Source of the DNA: Saprospiraceae bacterium
Lineage (GTDB): Bacteria; Bacteroidota; Bacteroidia; Chitinophagales; Saprospiraceae
Assembly (NCBI GenBank): GCA_020631405.1
Contig: JAHDHH010000035.1
Span: 1-43,269, forward strand
Direction: 5' to 3'
Length of the DNA: 43,269 nt
Positions 8,019 to 16,908 of this stretch are shown piece by piece. The translations under genes were made by a program, and so were the position numbers. Within the stretch, counting starts at the first letter, position 1, and every line of letters begins with the position of its first letter. The notes beneath the pieces were generated by a model that worked only from the letters and a program-made list of their open reading frames with translations, did no database searches and was not told the origin of the DNA.

Positions 8019-8879
8019 CTAAAAGTGGATAAGCTTTACATTATCAACAAATACTTCTCCCTCTTCTATATCAAGTCCAGCCATATCTACATTGAGGATT
8101 AATGAAAACTGACCAATATCAGGATCTGCCAAGTATGAGGACATATCTAGGTAGAGTTTATTGTAATCGTCTGTCTGCTTCAGAATGATGATATATTCAT
8201 TTTGGAGGTTACCGAAAATATTCTTTTGAATACCGATAACTAAGGGCACCTCACTTTTATAATCAATTTCTAGGTAAACGCTACCTGAAAAATTAACTGG
8301 CGAAAAGTTACTTGCTGTTATGACCTCGCAGACTGGATTATCTTGATTGACATACATCCTAGCCACATCATTTTCTGGATTGATCTCATCTGGCACTACA
8401 GTAAGTTCTGACTCAGAGTATATATCCGTATCATTGGTAAACACATGACTGCCCCCAAAATCTTCTACAAATTCAAATATGACATTGTCAAAATATTCAA
8501 ATACCAGTGGCTCGTTATATACCTCTCCAGAATTAGCTGTAATTGTAAATTCGTGAGGTTTAATAAAAGGATATATAATCGGTACTCCAGACTGTCCATT
8601 GTCTCTAATCCCTGGAAAAATCATGAACTCTGTAGTCTCTGCATCCGATAGTACTGGGATTGTCACTGGTAATTCAAACGGTCCAAGCTCTCTATCCTGA
8701 GTAAGCACCCAGGCGTCTCTAATCTTATGTGTAGGTGCTCCCTGACTTGAAGTCGTCTTGACTTGTATTTCATTAAGTTCCAAATAAAAAGGGTCGAGAT
8801 CTTGCTCTTTTAAGCCCTCGCAACTGCTAAATGCAAGTGTTAGCGACAAGGCAACAATATAGTATATAGTCTTTCTCAT
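8019..8879 (-). CDS. Hypothetical lipoprotein, beta-rich, paired with sugar transferase
   Basis: This 286-residue protein has a lipoprotein signal ending FSSC (Cys20). The mature part is beta-strand rich and resembles a jelly-roll or carbohydrate-binding-like fold (for example NFSGSVYLEIDYKSEVPLVIGIQ and the C-terminal VFVDNVKLIHF). I do not recognise a named family with certainty. It is the first gene of a two-gene operon with the sugar transferase, which suggests an envelope glycan-related role. Confidence 0.7.
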   Translation of the reverse strand: MRKTIYYIVALSLTLAFSSCEGLKEQDLDPFYLELNEIQVKTTSSQGAPTHKIRDAWVLTQDRELGPFELPVTIPVLSDAETTEFMIFPGIRDNGQSGVPIIYPFIKPHEFTITANSGEVYNEPLVFEYFDNVIFEFVEDFGGSHVFTNDTDIYSESELTVVPDEINPENDVARMYVNQDNPVCEVITASNFSPVNFSGSVYLEIDYKSEVPLVIGIQKNIFGNLQNEYIIILKQTDDYNKLYLDMSSYLADPDIGQFSLILNVDMAGLDIEEGEVFVDNVKLIHF

Positions 8880-9158
8880 TAAAGTCGGTTATTAAAGATA
8901 CTTTCCTAGAAAAGTAATACCAAAACGATGGTATAAATCGAATAGTATTAAAGTGTTAAGCAAATATTAAGATTTACTCGCCAAACTGACAATTCAGCAT
9001 TTAATGCTTTTTGGCTAAGTATTCACTAGAAACCAAATATGAGAGAGATGATGAATAGCCCAAAGTCAATATTTATTGAAAAAACATTTGAATAATATTC
9101 ATACTTAAAAAAAATATATTTAATTTTGACTTATCGATTTTAGCCCAATTAGGATTAT
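8880..9158. other. Intergenic region before tRNA-Arg
   Basis: This AT-rich spacer lies between the divergent lipoprotein gene and the tRNA. It holds a weak hairpin AGCATTTAATGCT followed by TTTT (8996-9012). TTGAC at 9126-9130 may be part of the tRNA promoter, but no matching -7 box at proper spacing is clear. No coding frame is supported. Confidence 0.4.
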
Positions 9159-9230
9159 GGCCCCTTAGTTCAATGGATAGAATGACAGTTTCCTAAATTG
9201 TAGATGGAGGTTCGATCCCTCCAGGGGCTA
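9159..9230 (+). tRNA. tRNA-Arg (anticodon CCU)
   Basis: A full cloverleaf can be drawn. The acceptor is GGCCCCT/AGGGGCT (first pair G-U) with discriminator A9230. The D stem is GTTC/GAAT. The anticodon stem is ACAGT/ATTGT with loop TTCCTAA (anticodon CCT at 9192-9194). The variable loop is AGAT and the T arm is GGAGG-TTCGATC-CCTCC. It reads AGG arginine codons. CCA is not encoded. The first pair is unusual but every other stem is sound. Confidence 0.93.
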
Positions 9231-9231
9231 T

Positions 9232-9259
9232 GTTCTTAAACTTTAATTAACTTAAGAAC
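9232..9259. terminator. Possible bidirectional terminator after tRNA-Arg
   Basis: GTTCTTAA (9232-9239) and TTAAGAAC (9252-9259) form a perfect 8-bp dyad with a 12-base AT-rich loop. It sits between the tRNA 3' end and the stop codon of the convergent rhomboid gene. The stem is AT-rich and lacks a long T run, so termination is only plausible. Confidence 0.4.
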
Positions 9260-9954
9260 TAAGCATCCAAATCTAGATTCTGATTGCGGCGTATTTGTTC
9301 TCTTTCTGCTTTAGTGAAATCAAAAGCATCTCTTCCAAGGTAGTAATTCTCTCTATCGTCCTCATCAATCCAAGGATCACGAGTCACTTCATCTTGCTCT
9401 ATAAGCTTTCTAAGTAAATAGGCAACGAACATTCCAACTATTGCACCAAACAGGTGACTCTCCCAAGATATACCATCCTCCGTAGGCAAGACTCCATAAA
9501 GCAATCCCGAATACAATATCACAACGACTAAACTCAGGATAATTGACTTAATATTACGTCTAAATACTCCTGACCAAAAGATAAAAGATATCAAGCCATA
9601 CACTACCCCACTTGCTCCAATATGGAATACTTCTCTACCAAACAACCAAACTGCAGCGCCTGTCAACAAATAAATCAAAAAGAAAGACAAGAAGGCTACT
9701 CGCTTGTAAAACAAAAAGATAATAAATAACGAACCCAGCAGAGGTACGCTATTAGAGATCAGGTGCTCGAAGTCGCCATGAGACAAGGGTGCTGTGAGGA
9801 TCCCTTGAAGACCAAAAGTCTCTCTTGGATAAATCCCAAGACTAGGATAACCATCAAGAAAAGTAATCTTATAAATGTGCATAATCCATAGCACCACAAC
9901 AAATGACACTGGGAAATACAGGGCTCTAAAAAACGATTTTGCTGATTTAGCCAT
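9259..9954 (-). CDS. Rhomboid-family intramembrane serine protease
   Basis: This 231-residue inner-membrane protein has six or so hydrophobic segments. The catalytic dyad is Ser115 in HIGASGVVYG (GxSG motif) and His167 in ESHLFGAIVG. The HGDFEHLISN segment supplies H64 and the oxyanion-type N68. It cleaves transmembrane substrates inside the bilayer; its substrates are unknown. The C-terminal tail (about 190-231) is hydrophilic and acidic. It lies 6 bases after the small conserved gene, in an operon. Confidence 0.92.
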   Translation of the reverse strand: MAKSAKSFFRALYFPVSFVVVLWIMHIYKITFLDGYPSLGIYPRETFGLQGILTAPLSHGDFEHLISNSVPLLGSLFIIFLFYKRVAFLSFFLIYLLTGAAVWLFGREVFHIGASGVVYGLISFIFWSGVFRRNIKSIILSLVVVILYSGLLYGVLPTEDGISWESHLFGAIVGMFVAYLLRKLIEQDEVTRDPWIDEDDRENYYLGRDAFDFTKAEREQIRRNQNLDLDA

Positions 9955-9960
9955 AAGTGT

Positions 9961-10665
9961 TTAAGCGAATTTTCTTTGTACTAACTGGACGAACTTCTTT
10001 GCCTTTTTGAGCTTGCCTTCCTCTGACCATTGTTGTTGCTCCGCAATGTTCTTGCTGATATAGACAGTTGCTTCTTCATAATTCTTACAAGCCTCTATAG
10101 AATTCATGACTTCGTTAAACTTGTCTTGATCTCCATCAAATAACTCCTTGATTGTGAATATCTTCTCATTGATACCCATGGACTTTCTGATATCAGAGAC
10201 CTTTGTTAATCTAAGTTTTTCAGATATCTCAGTTGCTGCTTCCTCTTCAAATAGTGCCTTCAACTTTGAAGGGATTGTATAAGGAGTAGGCTTGACGGGT
10301 TCCACTTGCTTTGGCTCTACTTGCTTGGAAGCTTCTGCATCCACAACCGCAGCTACCGGTGTTGGTGATGTCATAACTGGCTTAGCGACAGGGGGTTCTG
10401 TACTAGCACTTACTTTAGGCATCACTTCCTGCTCCTGTTGAGGAGTCTCGACCTGATGAATAACTGGAGCAGAGACAACAGATGGTCTACTTTGTGTTTG
10501 ACTTTTTGGGCTCGCTTCATCTCCAGCTATCAGAGCATCATAGAGATTGACTACATACTTTTTGAGCAGGTCTTTTTCTAAGTTAGAAATCTGTCCATCT
10601 GCCTCTATTGAAGCAAATACAGCAGATAATTTATTGAGTTGATTTTTAAATTTCTTAGTATTCAT
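9961..10665 (-). CDS. Conserved hypothetical protein with C-terminal INEKI-F-KELFDGD domain
   Basis: This 234-residue protein has no signal peptide or membrane segment. A small helical N-terminal domain (about 1-45, ADGQISNLEKDLLKKYV) is joined by a proline/valine/glutamine-rich linker (about 50-130) to a helical C-terminal domain (about 140-234). The latter contains SIGINEKIF-type sequence and ELFDGDQDKFNEVMNSIEAC. I recall this C-terminal motif from uncharacterised Bacteroidota proteins, but no function is known to me. It is cotranscribed with the rhomboid protease gene. Confidence 0.75.
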   Translation of the reverse strand: MNTKKFKNQLNKLSAVFASIEADGQISNLEKDLLKKYVVNLYDALIAGDEASPKSQTQSRPSVVSAPVIHQVETPQQEQEVMPKVSASTEPPVAKPVMTSPTPVAAVVDAEASKQVEPKQVEPVKPTPYTIPSKLKALFEEEAATEISEKLRLTKVSDIRKSMGINEKIFTIKELFDGDQDKFNEVMNSIEACKNYEEATVYISKNIAEQQQWSEEGKLKKAKKFVQLVQRKFA

Positions 10666-10808
10666 ATCTTGATCTTAAAGGTTTCCAAGAGATTAACTCT
10701 TTTGCTTGACAAATTATTTAGTCGTATTCAATAATTCTATGATATAAGAAGCAAGATAGAGCAATAAGCAGCATGAAGTCAACTTAAAACAGCTGGTATT
10801 CCGTCCTT

Positions 10809-10842
10809 TTTCGAATAATCCTTCTCTTTACGCTTTCGAATA
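10809..10842 (+). repeat. Direct repeat TTTCGAATA x2, 25 bp apart, upstream of the polysaccharide operon
   Basis: TTTCGAATA occurs at 10809-10817 and again at 10834-10842, each containing the palindrome TTCGAA. They lie 37-70 bases before the TTG start at 10879. Paired sites at this distance could bind an activator or repressor. This is an inference from position and repetition only. Confidence 0.35.
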
Positions 10843-10878
10843 GGTTATTTTGTCATATGAAATCATAGCGCAGACTCT

Positions 10879-13800
10879 TTGATCCCAAACAAACAATTAT
10901 ATTACTTTTCTGTCCTGTTGGCCTTGGTCATTCATGGACCAATGCTTTTCGAGTCATTCGAATCGACATATGATGCCTATGTCCATATATTCTTTGCTGA
11001 GCATTATGCTTCTCATTGGTTTGACCATTGGAATTATAAGTGGTATACTGGTTTTACTGTAACTAGCTATCCTCCGCTAACGCATCAACTTATAGCACTC
11101 ATGTCTAAGATAGTGGGTTTGAAAGGAGGGTTTATTGTAGTGAGTCTTATTTCTATAGTACTCTTTATTAGAGGGGTGTTTCATTTTAGCAAGTTATGGG
11201 TGTCAGAGAGATCAGCCGCCTTTGCTAGTTGTGCTGCTGCTGTATGCTCATCTTATGTTGAAGCACTTCATATTTTTGGTCAATTACCTAGCATCACTGG
11301 CATAGCTATACTATTAAATACCCTTCCTGTCATTTATTGGTGGGTGAGGCGGCGAAAGCTGAAGCACTTTATCCTTAGTCTTGGCTTGATGTCAATTATC
11401 ACCTGCACCCATCATGTCACTACCATTTTCGGAATGGTATTCTTTATTTTTCCGATTATCGGACTAGCTCTGTTAGATGATACCTATCTTAGAGATACAA
11501 AGTATTCGATTGTAGGTTTCTTAATTTCACTTCGAAAAAAGTTTTTTCCGTTACTAGGCTTTGGGATAAGCATACTCTGCATAACAATCGTCTCAATATT
11601 TCCCTATTGGTATTGGTCTAAGTCAGATCCAATCAGTCAAATACCAATACCTCATGGGTCAAGAGACTCTTTTATTGAAGTGGCTTCAAGTGGGTTAGTG
11701 TTCTTTCTGATCCCATGGGGACTTATGCTCCTATTTCTACCCTACTTATTCTCCAATGTATTTAAACAGAGAAACATCATTCTGGGACTATCATTAGGCT
11801 TGGCATTTGTATTAGGGACAGGTGGCACTACCCCAATACCTAGAATGCTACTTGGAGATACTGCATTTGATATCTTGACGCTAGATAGATTTACCTATTG
11901 GGCCACCATACTTTCACTTCCATTTTGGGGAGATTATATACACAGAATGATAGAGGGAGACTACAAACAGTACTTGGTCAAACATCTTCATTCTTCTGGC
12001 TATAAAATCTTAATGACTATACTGGCAGTACTAGTTGTAAGCAGTACTATCTTCATCATGAACATCGGCTTCTTTAGACCCTTTCAACCTGAAAAAATAG
12101 ATGTGCAGCCCATTGTCAATTTTATGTCTCGTGATGACCATGACCAATGGAGGTACCTAACTTTGGGTTTTGGGGATCAAGTGGCCTGGTTAGCAGCAAA
12201 TACAGATGCCCTATCTATTGATGGCAATTACCATAGTGCTAGAAGGCTACCAGAACTGACTACTCGAGTCGTAGAACGATTGGAGAATGCCAAGTACCAA
12301 GGAATGGCAGGGCTAGGTGCCTTGAATCAATTCCTGACCATACCTGAAAAGTATAACCTTAAGTACATCTTCTGTAATGACAAGTTCTATGAGCCAATAC
12401 TCTATTTTTCAGGCTGGAATAAGGTCAGGCGATTAGAGAACAATATTGATGTCTGGGAGAAGCCCGATGTAGCTGCTCTTCCTGACTTACTTCCACGAAA
12501 AAATATACCGCATATTCAACAACTCATGTGGAGTACAATACCGATAGGAGTATTAACTACTGTATTGTTAGGGTTGTTGTTTGTGACATTGTTTGGGATA
12601 ACTCTTAAAGAAGATAAGGACTACACCATAGCAGTATCTAAGCATACTTGGAAACTGCATACCTGGTGGGCCATACTAATACTATCAATTATCTTAGGTG
12701 CAATGACACATCAATTTTTCACCACTAGAAAACAATATAGTCCTGCCAATGTCATCGATGCCTATTACAATGCCTTGGATTTCAAATATTTCGATGAGCT
12801 CTATAGCTATTATGACCCTATCACAAGTCCAGAAAAAGCTCAAATCTTCCTCAATATTAGCCTAGAGGATGGCATTGCAAATTCGTTCGGCAAATTGAAT
12901 GCTATTAACAAAGAAATAGAGTTTAAATCACAAACTGAAGCTAAGGCTGTTGTAACAACACAATGGATTACCTCAATGTCTGAGTACACTACAAAAGAGG
13001 TTATGCACCTCATCAAAAGAAAACGTAAGTGGTATATCAAAGCACCTGAGCATGAGGTCAAAACTCCCCCACAACACATTGTTGCTACTCCAAATGTCAA
13101 CTTTACTAAGTTGGGAAGGAGAGAAGCCTTAGTCAGTGGGACTGACCATGCAGATATTCTAGATAGGCCAGACCTTGGCGTCAGTAAGACTTCTCTTATT
13201 GAGAATAACGGCAGGTATTTTATCATAGGAGAGGTGATGAATACAGATATCGTACCAGCCTATATTACAGTTTCGGGAGTACTTTACTCAGAAGATGGAG
13301 AAGCCGTCCTATCCTATAATGCTAGAGACCACATCATACATAGGCTTGCACCAAAAGAGGTGACTTCATTCCTTATTGATTTTGAAGAAATTGCAAATCA
13401 GAAGTGTATAGGAGAACTCAAGGATGCATTTCTTATAGGGGATAATCCATTCGACTATTTAGGCAACATTACTGATGCCTCGCTATTTATCATGGCTTTA
13501 GCCTCGACAGAAGACATCTACCCTTTCTATGGTATAAAAGATGTCAAAGAAACAAAGACGGAAGTAGTTGGAAAACTGTATAATTCTGGAGATGCTGGTG
13601 TCAATATCCCAAGAGTCTTAACTTCGTTCTATAATCAACGCAATGAACTCATCTGGGTAGAAAACACATATATTGACAAGGAAATCAGACCATTGAGGAG
13701 TAAGCAGTTTAATATTGCTAAAGATTTTGAAACGGCAACACGTGTCAAGGCTATCGCACCAAGTAACCTTATGATAAATGGGTTCAATGATGAAAATCAC

Positions 13801-13884
13801 AATTACAAGCACCAGTCTATAGAACTAGAGCTGAAAAATGGGTATAAGGCAGACATAAAAGCAAATGGATACATAATCAGATGA
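10879..13884 (+). CDS. Large GT-C-like/PTPS-related membrane protein with NTF2-like and FxLYD-like extracytoplasmic domains
   Basis: This 1001-residue protein is probably an inner-membrane glycosyltransferase or polymer-assembly factor. About ten transmembrane segments fill residues 7-395. The first periplasmic loop has STYDAYVHIFFAEHY (D32, H36, E41), reminiscent of GT-C enzymes and the 6-pyruvoyl-tetrahydropterin-synthase-related membrane family. A soluble region (about 400-540) is followed by two more membrane segments (about 548-612). Then come an NTF2-like domain (about 617-735, SPANVIDAYYNALDFKYFDELYSYY) and two FxLYD-like beta domains (about 770-850 and 884-960). The start is a TTG; an upstream ATG is closed at once by TAG in another frame. 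The gene overlaps the next by 4 bases. Catalytic activity is inferred, not shown. Confidence 0.75.
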   Translation: MIPNKQLYYFSVLLALVIHGPMLFESFESTYDAYVHIFFAEHYASHWFDHWNYKWYTGFTVTSYPPLTHQLIALMSKIVGLKGGFIVVSLISIVLFIRGVFHFSKLWVSERSAAFASCAAAVCSSYVEALHIFGQLPSITGIAILLNTLPVIYWWVRRRKLKHFILSLGLMSIITCTHHVTTIFGMVFFIFPIIGLALLDDTYLRDTKYSIVGFLISLRKKFFPLLGFGISILCITIVSIFPYWYWSKSDPISQIPIPHGSRDSFIEVASSGLVFFLIPWGLMLLFLPYLFSNVFKQRNIILGLSLGLAFVLGTGGTTPIPRMLLGDTAFDILTLDRFTYWATILSLPFWGDYIHRMIEGDYKQYLVKHLHSSGYKILMTILAVLVVSSTIFIMNIGFFRPFQPEKIDVQPIVNFMSRDDHDQWRYLTLGFGDQVAWLAANTDALSIDGNYHSARRLPELTTRVVERLENAKYQGMAGLGALNQFLTIPEKYNLKYIFCNDKFYEPILYFSGWNKVRRLENNIDVWEKPDVAALPDLLPRKNIPHIQQLMWSTIPIGVLTTVLLGLLFVTLFGITLKEDKDYTIAVSKHTWKLHTWWAILILSIILGAMTHQFFTTRKQYSPANVIDAYYNALDFKYFDELYSYYDPITSPEKAQIFLNISLEDGIANSFGKLNAINKEIEFKSQTEAKAVVTTQWITSMSEYTTKEVMHLIKRKRKWYIKAPEHEVKTPPQHIVATPNVNFTKLGRREALVSGTDHADILDRPDLGVSKTSLIENNGRYFIIGEVMNTDIVPAYITVSGVLYSEDGEAVLSYNARDHIIHRLAPKEVTSFLIDFEEIANQKCIGELKDAFLIGDNPFDYLGNITDASLFIMALASTEDIYPFYGIKDVKETKTEVVGKLYNSGDAGVNIPRVLTSFYNQRNELIWVENTYIDKEIRPLRSKQFNIAKDFETATRVKAIAPSNLMINGFNDENHNYKHQSIELELKNGYKADIKANGYIIR

Positions 13885-15086
13885 TGAATACTAGGCACAT
13901 CTATATCATCACTCTCCTAGCACTAAGTTGGCAAGGCTGTATGCCCACCATTGAGTCAATGCCTTATCAGGGCAATGATTTGTTTTCATTAGATGACTTA
14001 GAGGTAATCGCAGGGCAAAGCACTCTTCCAATTATAGATCAACGTTCCAATGACTTGACATATTTACTCTCCGGAATACAAGGCATAGCCACACTAGAAT
14101 CAATTGATAGTACATTATTGCTTCCAAAGTCCTTGCGCTACAAAGCTGGAGTCTATCAAGTCTATGCAATCCATGAGAACACCATAATTGATCAGATCAA
14201 TCTAACTATAAAGGCAAATGAACCCCACGGTCAGATACTTACCTACTTGGGTCCAAAGACTACTGCATTTGAAGATTCACCAGGAACTATGCTCACGAGT
14301 ATTGTGACTGACACCTTCAATAATATGATTGACTTGCCTATTGACTTTACCTATACATTCTTAGGAAAACGAGGAGTTGGCAAACAACAAGAACGACATG
14401 ACCATGAATATTTCACGGCTAAGCTATTCCCTCCGTACAACAATGACAAAGTACTAGTAGGCATAAATGGACCTAATCACCTCTATTCATCAGAGCTACC
14501 ACTAGAAGGGTCAAGCGGCTGTGCAACTGCTGCAAGAGTAGACATCCCACTCTATTACCCACTAGCAGATGGGAGACAACAATTCGTAGTAGAAGTAAAC
14601 GCCATTACAGATAGAGAGGGGTTTGAGGTAGCAGAAGGGACATTACTCTCAATAATCATAGCAGGTAATCAATCTGTAGAGAAATATGAGTCATTAGTAA
14701 CCAATGGCTCTGCAGTATTTGCAATAGAAAATCCAAAATTATCAGGTACATATACTCTATCAGTCTATAGCTGTGGCAATGTAATAGTGGCCGCTAAACC
14801 ACTGACATTTGAACAAGTAACTACATCCCTACAATACGATTGGATAAGCAAGGACAAATTGAGAATAGGACCTGTCACTAATAACCTCAACCAAAGTCTG
14901 CCTAATGGCAGTCCCGTTGAAGTATCATTACCTAACTGTAGTAAGTATTCTTTACCTCCGATATCTTTATATGATGGATTTGCAACCTTAAATCTTAATG
15001 ACATTTATACCCGATGTGAGATTACTATGCTTTCTGTAACAGTTGGAGAGAGAACGTTAATGATTAACGCAAAGAAGCCGCTATGA
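13881..15086 (+). CDS. Putative lipoprotein with Ig-like beta domains, polysaccharide operon
   Basis: This 401-residue protein has an N-terminal hydrophobic signal ending WQGC (Cys20), a permissive lipobox. The mature part looks like tandem Ig-like beta domains (for example IDLPIDFTYTFLGKRG, ADGRQQFVVEVNAITDREG, LSGTYTLSVYSCGN). I do not recognise a named family. It overlaps its neighbours by 4 bases on both sides (ATGA), so it is translationally coupled between the membrane protein and the hydrolase. It probably acts with them in the envelope. Confidence 0.7.
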   Translation: MMNTRHIYIITLLALSWQGCMPTIESMPYQGNDLFSLDDLEVIAGQSTLPIIDQRSNDLTYLLSGIQGIATLESIDSTLLLPKSLRYKAGVYQVYAIHENTIIDQINLTIKANEPHGQILTYLGPKTTAFEDSPGTMLTSIVTDTFNNMIDLPIDFTYTFLGKRGVGKQQERHDHEYFTAKLFPPYNNDKVLVGINGPNHLYSSELPLEGSSGCATAARVDIPLYYPLADGRQQFVVEVNAITDREGFEVAEGTLLSIIIAGNQSVEKYESLVTNGSAVFAIENPKLSGTYTLSVYSCGNVIVAAKPLTFEQVTTSLQYDWISKDKLRIGPVTNNLNQSLPNGSPVEVSLPNCSKYSLPPISLYDGFATLNLNDIYTRCEITMLSVTVGERTLMINAKKPL

Positions 15087-16573
15087 AAAGACTCTTAGCA
15101 TGGACGGCCTTATTTGCAACTCTCATCCTATTCACTATTGTAGGGGCGAGAATAGTTGGCCATTATACAAGTGGAGCTGACAGGACAGACCTCTTTCAAG
15201 AGTCTCTTAACTCTGACTTTGACTATCATCCTACTGTGGGTTGGCGCAATAATGACTTGTATACCAGGTATAAAAGCTCATCACTTGCTTTGGAGCAGCG
15301 GATAATTGAAGCATTTTATTGGTTGAATAACTCTATAGAAACCAAGCAGTCACTCAAGCTTAGAGATTATTACGATGTTGACCAGTATGCGATTATTGAT
15401 TCATTACTTAAGCATCAAACAATTGACCTAGAGAGGGCTTACCTTTCATACAACTTAGAACTCAAGCATATGAGCTTGGATAAGAGTGTTGCAGTGGTAA
15501 AATGCCATACCGCAGACGTAGTTGAACGCATCATCGACCAAGATGACAAAGGGCCAGTAAACTTCTACAGTACAGAGTTTTCTTTGATTATGGTAGTCAT
15601 AGATGGCAAGTGGAAAATCAAAAACTGGATTACAGAAGACACATGGCAAACTCAGCCTACACAACACAACAGAGATATTTCTCGAAAGCTAGCGCTTATT
15701 CCAGAGGTAGTCGGCATTAACTACTATCCAAAAGACTCACCTTGGCATTTGTTTTGGGACAGTCTAAATATTGATACTATAAAGCAGGATTTTAATCTCA
15801 TTAACGAATTAGGCTTCAATACAATTAGAATTTTCTTGAGTTACTCAGACTTCAAATCTGGTAGTGCTTTTGAAAGAAACCTACCTAAGTTTCAGCTAAT
15901 CTTGGATATTGCTCAAGAGCATAGACTCAAGGTTATTCCAACCTTATTCGACTTCCCTGGAGGATACAGGTTAGCTGATTATGTAGAGTATGATAGGCAA
16001 CTGAAGCAACTCATGACTGACTGTAGTAATCATCCAGGATTGCTTGCTTGGAATCTGAAAAATGAACCTGATCTAGACTTTGCCTACCATGGCGAGCAAG
16101 CAACTATGGACTGGTTGACATTTGTATTGACAAGGGCAAAAGCATATGACACTTTACACCCAATCACAGTATCTTGGTCCGACAAGTCCTATCTGAATTG
16201 CTTGAGTAAGGAAGTTGATTACTTGTCCTTTCATCTCTACAAAGACTTTGCTAATTGGGAAACTACTATTAATCAACTAGCTAGAGAAACCGGCAAACAT
16301 GTACTCTTAGAAGAATTTGGCACAAGCACAAGAGCTGGATTGAGCAACTTACTAGGCAGGTCAGAGTCAAGGCAACATAAAGAAATAAAGGACATCGTAA
16401 TGACATGCGAGGCTAATAGTATTCCATTTATGGTGTGGACTCTATATGACTTCAAGACCATCCCAAATGGAGTGTTTGGATGGAAGCCTTGGGTCAAGGC
16501 AAAACAAAAAAACTTCGGAATCGTAAGGGAAGATGGCACTCACAAACCAGCTACTGCTATTTTCGAAAAATAA
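15083..16573 (+). CDS. Membrane-anchored GH5-like glycoside hydrolase with N-terminal NTF2-like domain
   Basis: This 496-residue protein has an N-terminal membrane anchor (about 4-25), an NTF2-like domain (about 65-195, ending GKWKIKNWITEDTW) and a TIM-barrel hydrolase of the GH5/clan A type (about 205-496). The acid/base candidate is E328 in WNLKNEPD, and the nucleophile candidate is E411 in LLEEFGTS. GLLAWN, TVSW and VWTLYDF are further typical strands. It faces the periplasm and probably trims or processes the polymer made by the operon, as PgaB/PelA-type hydrolases do in other systems. Its substrate is unknown. It shares the NTF2-like domain type with the first gene of the operon. Confidence 0.85.
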   Translation: MKRLLAWTALFATLILFTIVGARIVGHYTSGADRTDLFQESLNSDFDYHPTVGWRNNDLYTRYKSSSLALEQRIIEAFYWLNNSIETKQSLKLRDYYDVDQYAIIDSLLKHQTIDLERAYLSYNLELKHMSLDKSVAVVKCHTADVVERIIDQDDKGPVNFYSTEFSLIMVVIDGKWKIKNWITEDTWQTQPTQHNRDISRKLALIPEVVGINYYPKDSPWHLFWDSLNIDTIKQDFNLINELGFNTIRIFLSYSDFKSGSAFERNLPKFQLILDIAQEHRLKVIPTLFDFPGGYRLADYVEYDRQLKQLMTDCSNHPGLLAWNLKNEPDLDFAYHGEQATMDWLTFVLTRAKAYDTLHPITVSWSDKSYLNCLSKEVDYLSFHLYKDFANWETTINQLARETGKHVLLEEFGTSTRAGLSNLLGRSESRQHKEIKDIVMTCEANSIPFMVWTLYDFKTIPNGVFGWKPWVKAKQKNFGIVREDGTHKPATAIFEK

Positions 16574-16613
16574 AAAAAGGACGCAATACTGAAGAAGTAT
16601 AACATCCTTTTTT
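16572..16613 (+). terminator. Rho-independent terminator after the GH5-like gene
   Basis: AAAAAAGGA (16573-16581) pairs with TCCTTTTTT (16605-16613). An inner stem ATACT/AGTAT (16586-16590 with 16596-16600) closes a GAAGA loop. The hairpin starts at the stop codon and ends in six T residues. It separates the three-gene operon from the beta-barrel gene. Confidence 0.8.
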
Positions 16614-16908
16614 GGAAATTGAACCTAATGATTATTCTAAATGATTGACCAGTCTAAATTAACCATATTAATGTATCTGGGGTTATGCAGAATACTTATT
16701 ACCAACAATGCAAACTTATAGGTTACATAAGTAGTAGATTCTCGGTTTTCGGACGTTGGTAAGTTTTCTTCGACTTTTGACCGGATTCATGCTGTTTTTG
16801 GGAGTCTATAAAAAGCATGGCCAAAACAAGAGAATATCCTACCAAAAACAGAATACTTCCCTATCCTAATTACTATCGGCATACTTTTAGATATATACCT
16901 TATATATT
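16614..16908 (+). promoter_or_regulatory. Leader/spacer before the TPR beta-barrel gene, with inverted repeats
   Basis: No gene is seen here. The stretch has a perfect 6-bp dyad ACTTAT-aggttac-ATAAGT (16714-16732) and an imperfect hairpin pairing ATGCTGTTTTT (16789-16799) with AAAAAGCAT (16810-16818). TTGGTAAGTTTTCTTCG (16756-16772) resembles a stretch upstream of the receiver/FIST operon (22993-23009). The promoter of the next gene should lie here; only a degenerate -7 box (TACCTTAT, just before the ATG) is visible. It is long enough for a structured leader RNA, but no known riboswitch is recognised. Confidence 0.35.

Noticed and set aside
8996..9012. Terminator AGCATTTAATGCT-TTTT
   Set aside because: The stem is short and AT-rich and does not follow any gene on that strand.
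9126..9157. TTGAC plus TAGGATTA as the tRNA-Arg promoter
   Set aside because: The -7-like part would put the start inside the tRNA, so this pairing is unlikely.
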